From: a bacterium
GTDB lineage: Bacteria; Margulisbacteria; Marinamargulisbacteria; UBA6595
DNA: 11,928 nucleotides
Assembly: GCA_027621615.1 (NCBI GenBank)
Contig: JAQCBC010000011.1
Coordinates: 1 to 11,928, forward strand
Direction of reading: 5' to 3'
Under the pieces are notes generated by a model. That model saw only the letters and a list, made by a program, of their open reading frames with translations. It was not told where the DNA came from and did no database searches. The position numbers were made by a program, and so were the translations under genes. Below, piece by piece: positions 7,397-11,928 of this stretch (the first letter of the stretch is position 1; each line of letters opens with the position of its first letter).

Positions 7397-8844
7397 TGCG
7401 GGTTCGGTTTGCGCCGTCTCCAACCGGCAATTTGCATATTGGCTCATTGCGAACAGCCCTGTTTAATTGGTTATTTGCCCAGCGACACGGGGCGACTTAT
7501 ATTGTCCGCATTGAAGACACAGACAAGGCGCGGTCTACGCCAGAATTTGAAGCCAATATTATGGCTGGAATGGCTTGGGTGGGGTTGAACTACGATGAGG
7601 GGCCGGATTCCAATGGGGCTTGCGGGCCGTACCGACAATCGGAACGGTCGTATCACGATGGCATTCACCAGGTGCTGGACTCGGGGCATGCGTATCGGTG
7701 TTTTTGCACTGAATCGGAGTTAGAAGCCGAAAAAGCCGCCGCTGATGCAGCCAAACGCCCATATCAGTACTCGCGCAAATGCCGGCACTTATCCGAAGCC
7801 GAGATTCAAGCGCGATTGGCATCGGGGGTGCCGTATACCATTCGATTTGCAGTTCCAGAGTCGGGCGACTTAACCTTTGAGGACGCAGTCCGGGGCTCGA
7901 TTACCTTTGATTTGGCCTTATTATCGGATTTTATTTTGGCCAAGTCTGACGGACTACCGAGTTATCATTTTGCCGTTGTTGCTGATGATATCGCCATGGG
8001 CATCACCCATGTGTTGCGTGGGGAAGATCATATTTCCAATACGCCCAAGCATATTTTGTTGTTTCAAGCGTTGTTGCCAGCCGGTCAGTCGATGCCTACC
8101 TTTGGGCATTTCCCCATTATTTTGGGCCCGGATCGCACAAAATTATCCAAACGGCATGGGGCAACGTCCATTACAGATTACCAAGCGCAGGGGTTTTTAC
8201 CCGCTGCTATTGTGAATTATTTGGCTTTGTTGGGCTGGTCGGCGCCGGATGGCCAGGAGGTTCAACCGGTGGCGGACATGGTTCGCCAATTTTCCTTGGA
8301 GCGCATTCATAAAGCTGGGGCTATTTTTGATACCCAAAAATTGACTTGGATGAATAAGCAGTATATTAAGCAATTAAGTTTGGCTGATTTTCGATCGGCT
8401 GTGGCACCGTTTTTGGACCCGGCCTTGATGGCGGACATTGCCAACCAGATTTCCGACGATGCCTTGGATCGTGTGTTTGATTCGGTACGGGACAGTGTGG
8501 ATCGGTTGGATCAAATTAATACCGTGTTGGCCGTTTATGCTCGAACGGATGCCCAGCGTCAGGAGCAGTTGAGCGATACTGTGTGGACCGATGCGCAAAA
8601 AACACTATTAGCCGCTGTGTATGACGCATTGGGGTCTTTGAGTGAGGTGTCGGATAAAACTGCTATAAAATCCGCCTTAATGGGGGTTGTGAAGGCATTA
8701 AACATGCCAACTGGATTGGTATTTAAAACGGTTCGGTTGGCGGTATCTGGGGAGGTATCGGGCCCAGATTTAACCACATTGCTAAGTGTGTACCCGATGT
8801 CTGTGTTGCAGGATCGGTGCCGTGTCATTATCCACAGTTCCTGA
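7396..8844 (+). CDS. gltX: Glutamate--tRNA ligase (class I)
   Basis: A 482-residue cytoplasmic enzyme that charges tRNA-Glu with glutamate, and in lineages lacking GlnRS also tRNA-Gln. The class I signatures are the HIGH-type motif HIGS at residues 14-17, preceded by RFAPSPTG, and the KMSKS-type motif KLSKR at 249-253, followed by HGATS. A zinc site is visible as Cys102-x-Cys104, then after 24 residues Cys129-x-His131, the same C-x-C-x24-C-x-H pattern as the E. coli enzyme; many other GluRS lack it. The C-terminal 170 residues form the helical anticodon-binding domain. The ATG overlaps the aconitase stop by one base (TAATG), with GGAG at 7384-7387 upstream. Length is normal. I cannot tell from sequence alone whether it is discriminating or also charges tRNA-Gln. 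Confidence 0.98.
   Translation: MRVRFAPSPTGNLHIGSLRTALFNWLFAQRHGATYIVRIEDTDKARSTPEFEANIMAGMAWVGLNYDEGPDSNGACGPYRQSERSYHDGIHQVLDSGHAYRCFCTESELEAEKAAADAAKRPYQYSRKCRHLSEAEIQARLASGVPYTIRFAVPESGDLTFEDAVRGSITFDLALLSDFILAKSDGLPSYHFAVVADDIAMGITHVLRGEDHISNTPKHILLFQALLPAGQSMPTFGHFPIILGPDRTKLSKRHGATSITDYQAQGFLPAAIVNYLALLGWSAPDGQEVQPVADMVRQFSLERIHKAGAIFDTQKLTWMNKQYIKQLSLADFRSAVAPFLDPALMADIANQISDDALDRVFDSVRDSVDRLDQINTVLAVYARTDAQRQEQLSDTVWTDAQKTLLAAVYDALGSLSEVSDKTAIKSALMGVVKALNMPTGLVFKTVRLAVSGEVSGPDLTTLLSVYPMSVLQDRCRVIIHSS
8810..8814 (+). promoter_or_regulatory. Shine-Dalgarno site deciding the start of the kinase-like gene
   Basis: AGGAT at 8810-8814 stands seven bases before a GTG codon at 8822, inside the end of gltX. 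It supports GTG 8822 over the upstream in-frame GTG at 8786, which would add a cysteine-rich 12-residue stretch of unlikely composition. Confidence 0.5.
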
Positions 8845-10012
8845 CACACTCACGGCATTTTCTGCTGTCAGCCATCCGGACCATGTCTGGCCGATTGCTT
8901 CGGAAGATTTTCAGGAATATTGCCAAACGGACACCCAATTTAGCTTGGCGTTTCAGCGAAAGCCCGGTAGCCTGTATGGGGATATTCATTGCCGATTGCG
9001 GCGTCAGTTGTTTAATGATTTGGATTATCGGTGTGATTTGGTGCAACGCAAATTAAAATCTGCGGAGATTTGGGGGAGCATCACTAATTTTGCGGGGGGC
9101 GGGGATTTGGTGGATGCGTATGACATTGGGGCCAGCCAGTCGGTGTATCAACTGCACTATCGTCAGACAGAGACGACCCGAATCGTGACGGTGAAGCCTG
9201 AATCGGCGTGTTACCACAGTTATTTTATCGCAATTTTAGACCAATTGGGGTGGCCAACCTATCAGACCCAATGCTACCGTGCGAGGGGGATGGACTGGCG
9301 GGTGTCGGATTACTTGGGGAGCACCACTTTGCATGGGCTGGGGGTGTCCGGTCACGCAGCGCATACCAGCCATGTTGTTGGTTTGGCCAGACAGGCGGCC
9401 TTGGGGGATGTGTTTGGGCGTGGGGATCGGCATGGGAATAATTATATTGTATCCGACGAGGGGGCGTTGTTGCCCATTGATGTGGGGTATTTATTTTACC
9501 CCAATAATGACGATTGGTTGGCCCAATATATTCAGGGCGGGGTGTCTGAAATTAACGCCTTGGATCCGCATCAACTGGATGCGTTTTTTACTGTTTACAC
9601 GGATACCATTCAATGTATTTCAGATCGGTATGCGGACTTGCGGGCGTTTTCATGGGCGTATGGTCCGGATATTGGCCAACAGTTTGATGCGGTCGTATCC
9701 CATCGCATTGTTGTGTTGCGCAATCAGTGTCAGCATCGGGGATGGCATCGGCGAACATGGTACCGAGACTATTATGCTGAATTTTGGTTTCGGAAGTCGA
9801 TTAAGCCGTGGTTCTACCAATTGATTCAGATGGACCCATCGGTGTTGGATGATGCAGAGTTTAATATGTATCAGTATCAAAGCGCTCACGATCGGACCAC
9901 GTTTTTTTCATTGGCCAATCTGTCGATTGTGGATCGAATTTGCACCTTGGCAGAAGATCGGCTGGGGGTAAACCCAGCGGCGGTTCATGCGGCCGCACGC
10001 GCGGACGTGTAA
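8822..10012 (+). CDS. Uncharacterised kinase-like protein with PI3/PI4-kinase-type catalytic motifs
   Basis: A 396-residue soluble protein I cannot place in a named family. A glycine-rich stretch, AGGGDLVDAYDIGAS (91-105), is followed by strand-like sequence ending in V-T-V-K-P-E with Lys125. GDRHGNN is at 201-207 (D202, H204, N207), and IDVG at 219-222 (D220). The order Gly-rich loop, Lys, GDRHxxN, IDxG is that of PI3/PI4 kinases, where these residues bind ATP, catalyse transfer and hold metal; the LanM dehydratase domain has the same fold with DxHxxN and DxE. About 20 residues after the Gly loop, the Lys-Pro pair also resembles LanM. The N-terminal 90 and C-terminal 170 residues are rich in aromatic, Arg and His residues and match nothing I know. 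No membrane helix or signal peptide is seen. GTG 8822 overlaps gltX by 23 bases, and the stop abuts birA. The substrate (lipid, protein or small molecule) is unknown. Confidence 0.85.
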   Translation: MSLSTVPDTLTAFSAVSHPDHVWPIASEDFQEYCQTDTQFSLAFQRKPGSLYGDIHCRLRRQLFNDLDYRCDLVQRKLKSAEIWGSITNFAGGGDLVDAYDIGASQSVYQLHYRQTETTRIVTVKPESACYHSYFIAILDQLGWPTYQTQCYRARGMDWRVSDYLGSTTLHGLGVSGHAAHTSHVVGLARQAALGDVFGRGDRHGNNYIVSDEGALLPIDVGYLFYPNNDDWLAQYIQGGVSEINALDPHQLDAFFTVYTDTIQCISDRYADLRAFSWAYGPDIGQQFDAVVSHRIVVLRNQCQHRGWHRRTWYRDYYAEFWFRKSIKPWFYQLIQMDPSVLDDAEFNMYQYQSAHDRTTFFSLANLSIVDRICTLAEDRLGVNPAAVHAAARADV

Positions 10013-10540
10013 ATGCGCTATTGGGTGTTGCCATCGGTGGATTCCACGCAGTTGCAGGCTCGGCGATGTTTGGATCAATACGGTTTAGAGGCGTCGGGCC
10101 TGGTTATTTGGGCGCGTCAGCAAACTCACGGGGTTGGGCAACAGGGCCGGCCGTGGGTATCCGCGTTGGGGGGGATTTATATGACGGTGATGCAATCGGT
10201 TCCCACAGCTCGGTTAATGCATGCGCCTACCCAAGTGCCGGAACGGGTTGCAACCGCGTGCCAATCCGTCCTAGACGGGTATGTTCGGGCATGGGTCAAG
10301 CAGCCCAACGACCTTATGGTTGGGGGTCGCAAACTGGGGGGGGTGTTGTGCGAATCCTTGGGAACCGAGGACCCCGGTACACGAATGCTATTCATCGGGG
10401 TGGGGCTCAATATTAACCAAGAGTCCGTGGTGACGGATGCTCGGCATGTGGCCACGTCATTGCGGCAAGAGACCGGCCAGTCGTATAATGAAGCTATGAT
10501 TGTTTCGGCAATAGCGACGGAGATTATGCAATGCCTGTAA
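10013..10540 (+). CDS. birA: Biotin--[acetyl-CoA carboxylase] ligase, minimal catalytic form
   Basis: A 175-residue enzyme that activates biotin with ATP and attaches it to the carrier lysine of acetyl-CoA carboxylase. Family landmarks are D-S-T-Q at 10-13, the biotinyl-AMP loop GVGQQGRPW at 40-48, KQPNDL at 96-101, GRKLGGVLCE at 105-114 (catalytic-type Lys107), and IGVGLNIN at 128-135. It lacks the N-terminal DNA-binding domain of E. coli BirA, so it should not be a repressor, and it also seems to lack the C-terminal SH3-like domain, since it ends about 40 residues after the GLNIN motif. The loop is unusual: E. coli GRGRRGR (115-121) is replaced by GVGQQGR, so the positions of R116, R118 and R119 are Val, Gln and Gln. 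KWPND reads KQPND. The ATG directly follows the preceding stop, and the end overlaps aroH by 10 bases. Confidence 0.88.
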   Translation: MRYWVLPSVDSTQLQARRCLDQYGLEASGLVIWARQQTHGVGQQGRPWVSALGGIYMTVMQSVPTARLMHAPTQVPERVATACQSVLDGYVRAWVKQPNDLMVGGRKLGGVLCESLGTEDPGTRMLFIGVGLNINQESVVTDARHVATSLRQETGQSYNEAMIVSAIATEIMQCL

Positions 10541-10893
10541 GAGGGATTCGGGGTGCCATTGTGTGTGCGGCCAATACCGACTCAGACATTTTATCGGCAA
10601 CCACAGACTGTTTATCGGCAATCTTAAAAGAAAATTCAGTGGTTATTTCGGATATTGCCTCAGTCTTTTTTTCAGTTACCCCGGATTTAAATGCGGCGTT
10701 TCCAGCGGCAGCGGCCCGTGCAATGGGTTTGGCACATACCCCATTGCTTTGCTTGAACGAAATTGATGTGCCGGGGGGGTTGGCTCGATGCATTCGAATT
10801 TTGGTGCATGTGAATACAGTGGTTCCCCAATCGGCCATTCAGCACGTGTATTTGGGTGACGCAAAGCAATTGCGGCCCGATCACAATGTATAA
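10531..10893 (+). CDS. aroH: Chorismate mutase, AroH class (monofunctional)
   Basis: A 120-residue enzyme that converts chorismate to prephenate, the entry step to tyrosine and phenylalanine. It is highly similar to the trimeric Bacillus subtilis AroH fold: RGIRGA at 4-9, SVTPDLNAAFPA at 48-59, IDVPGGLARCIR at 78-89, and HVYLGDAKQLRPD at 105-117. Active-site equivalents are all present: Arg7, Phe57, Arg63, Cys74, Glu77, Arg89 and Tyr107, with the last four shifted by one from B. subtilis because of a single-residue deletion. ATG 10531 overlaps the birA end by 10 bases, with GGAG at 10518-10521 upstream. The next gene, tyrA, uses its product, so the pair is a metabolic unit. This class is unrelated in fold to the helical AroQ mutases often fused to TyrA or PheA. 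Confidence 0.95.
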   Translation: MPVRGIRGAIVCAANTDSDILSATTDCLSAILKENSVVISDIASVFFSVTPDLNAAFPAAAARAMGLAHTPLLCLNEIDVPGGLARCIRILVHVNTVVPQSAIQHVYLGDAKQLRPDHNV

Positions 10894-11734
10894 GCGCATT
10901 GGCATTATTGGGATGGGTGTTATGGGGGGGTCTTTAGCGGCGCGGATTGCCCAGCAGTATCCCGATACAGAGCGATACGGGGTGGATCCGGATCCTGAGA
11001 CACGGCAATACGCCTGTGATCGGGGCTGGGTGAGTCAAGCCGTATCGGAGATTGCGGACTTGCCAACAGACTTGGATTTGGCCATTGTGTGCACCCCGAT
11101 TGCACAAGTTCGGGCGGCGGTGTTGGCGGTATCGGATCACAGTCAAGGCCCGGTGGTTTTGTCTGACATTGCCAGTGTGAAAGCGCCCTTGATGGGACTG
11201 TCTGTGAAGGCCAATCAAACGTATATTGGAGGGCATCCCATGATGGGGTCTGAAAAAATGGGGGTGGCGCATGCTGCGCCACAGATCTTGGATGGGGGTC
11301 AGTATGTGGTGGTCCCTCAAGTACCCGACAGCCCAGAAGTACCGATCTTTATGCAGTGGATTGCGGGCATGGCGATGCAGCCCATTTTGATGGAGGCGCA
11401 AGACCACGACAACGGGGTGGCGGTAACCTCGCATATTCCGTATTTAATGGCCTGCCTGACAATCCGGGCAACCCATGGCTATGCGGTAGACCCAGTGGTT
11501 GGCCCGGGCTTGCGGGATACAACCCGTGTGGCTGCGCATGACCCCGCTTGGGGGGTGGATGTGTGCCGGGAAAACACGGCAGCCATTGCGACTGGGTTGC
11601 AGGGTATTCGGGATGAGCTAGACCATGTGTTAACGATGCTCAAAACCGATCCGGATCAAGTCCTAAATTGGCTCTCGGCGGCGAAGCATCGCCGGGATGC
11701 GTTGTTTAATACGCTGCCCACGCCGGGGCATTGA
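10886..11734 (+). CDS. tyrA: Prephenate/arogenate dehydrogenase (TyrA)
   Basis: A 282-residue NAD(P)-dependent dehydrogenase that oxidatively decarboxylates prephenate (or arogenate) in tyrosine synthesis. The Rossmann motif GMGVMGGS is at 9-16, and Asp34 at the end of the second strand (V-D-P-D-P) suggests NAD rather than NADP. Further signatures are SDIASVKAP at about 93-101, GGHPMMGSEKMG from 115 (His117), the catalytic His183 in SHIPYLM, and RDTTRVAAHDP in the C-terminal helical domain. I chose ATG 10886, which places the fold right after MYKRIGIIG and overlaps the aroH stop by 8 bases; a GTG at 10856 would add ten residues with no similarity to the family. There is no ACT regulatory domain and no fused mutase. 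Substrate choice between prephenate and arogenate cannot be read from the motifs. The 3' end overlaps the convergent gene by 29 bases. Confidence 0.94.
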   Translation: MYKRIGIIGMGVMGGSLAARIAQQYPDTERYGVDPDPETRQYACDRGWVSQAVSEIADLPTDLDLAIVCTPIAQVRAAVLAVSDHSQGPVVLSDIASVKAPLMGLSVKANQTYIGGHPMMGSEKMGVAHAAPQILDGGQYVVVPQVPDSPEVPIFMQWIAGMAMQPILMEAQDHDNGVAVTSHIPYLMACLTIRATHGYAVDPVVGPGLRDTTRVAAHDPAWGVDVCRENTAAIATGLQGIRDELDHVLTMLKTDPDQVLNWLSAAKHRRDALFNTLPTPGH

Positions 11735-11928
11735 GCTCAAAGGCGAGTCGGTGTTGGGTTGTAGGGTGGGTGAATTCAAGATAGTTAGCCTGTAGCAAGT
11801 GCCCGGGATAATGCTTGCTGGGTTTGCCATACAGCCCATCTCCGATGAGTGGGTGGTGTTTGTGGGCCAAATGCGCACGAATTTGATGGGTCCGTCCCGA
11901 TTTGGGGGTGACCAATAAAATGGATTTG
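11706..11928 (-). CDS. RluA-family pseudouridine synthase, C-terminal fragment (5' end outside window)
   Basis: The last 73 residues of a pseudouridine synthase of the RluA/RluC/RluD family, which isomerises uridines in rRNA or tRNA. The frame is open to the right edge (codon boundary at 11927) and ends at TAA on the - strand (11708-11706). The diagnostic motif GRTHQIRAHLAH is followed by HPLIGDGLYG, H-L-L-Q-A near the end of the fold, and F-T-H-P-T-T. These correspond to the C-terminal part of the catalytic domain; the catalytic aspartate motif (HRLD) lies beyond the window. The tail after F-E-L-N-A-P is short. The gene converges on tyrA and overlaps it by 29 bases, leaving no room for a terminator between them. 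Family membership is firm, but the RNA target cannot be assigned. Confidence 0.9.
   Translation of the reverse strand, partial: KSILLVTPKSGRTHQIRAHLAHKHHPLIGDGLYGKPSKHYPGHLLQANYLEFTHPTTQHRLAFELNAPAWAAY

Noticed and set aside
8822-10012. Calling the kinase-like protein a lanthipeptide dehydratase (LanM-like) or a HipA toxin
   Set aside because: There is no LanC cyclase domain, precursor peptide or transporter nearby, and the final motif is IDVG rather than DxE. HipA would be expected with a HipB antitoxin gene and different motifs. The fold resemblance is noted but the names are not supported.
10177-10455. Long open frames on the opposite strand of birA, tyrA and other genes
   Set aside because: They lie wholly inside well-supported genes in other frames, show no recognisable motifs, and have compositions typical of antisense shadows.

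Overview
This is an almost fully coding stretch of a bacterial chromosome. It holds thirteen protein genes and one tRNA. All are on the + strand except a fragment of one gene entering from the right edge. Gene content is housekeeping and no mobile element, CRISPR array or integration scar was seen. The lineage is Gram-negative-like but not resolved. An exported parvulin chaperone, an exported glutathione peroxidase, a mitochondrial-type aconitase and a monofunctional AroH chorismate mutase sit together. CGATCG palindromes seem somewhat frequent, with one full GCGATCGC, which would fit a relative of the cyanobacteria such as a non-photosynthetic sister class, but this is only a weak inference.

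Left block (1-4403): the 3' end of transketolase, the site-2 protease RseP, the cell-division ABC pair FtsE/FtsX, and a membrane-anchored parvulin-type prolyl isomerase with a TPR-like C-terminal region. Genes overlap or are separated by 3-4 bases, so they probably form one operon concerned mainly with envelope maintenance and division. A short gap with a perfect 7-bp hairpin follows, then tRNA-Gly(GCC) with an encoded CCA end.

Right block (4557-11734): glutathione peroxidase, aconitase, glutamyl-tRNA synthetase, an uncharacterised kinase-like protein, a minimal biotin-protein ligase, AroH chorismate mutase and prephenate/arogenate dehydrogenase. From aconitase onward every junction is an overlap or a direct abutment, pointing to one translationally coupled transcript. 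A good sigma70-like promoter match sits so close to the aconitase ATG that its message could be leaderless. AroH and TyrA make two successive steps of tyrosine synthesis; the other genes are not an obvious pathway.

The right edge carries the C-terminal end of an RluA-family pseudouridine synthase on the - strand. Its 3' end overlaps that of tyrA by 29 bp.

The most unusual item is the 396-residue protein at 8822-10012. It has the GDRHxxN and IDxG catalytic signatures of the PI3/PI4-kinase fold, related to the LanM dehydratase fold, and is embedded in a housekeeping operon. I could not assign it to a named family. The biotin ligase is the second oddity, because its biotinyl-AMP loop lacks the usual arginines.
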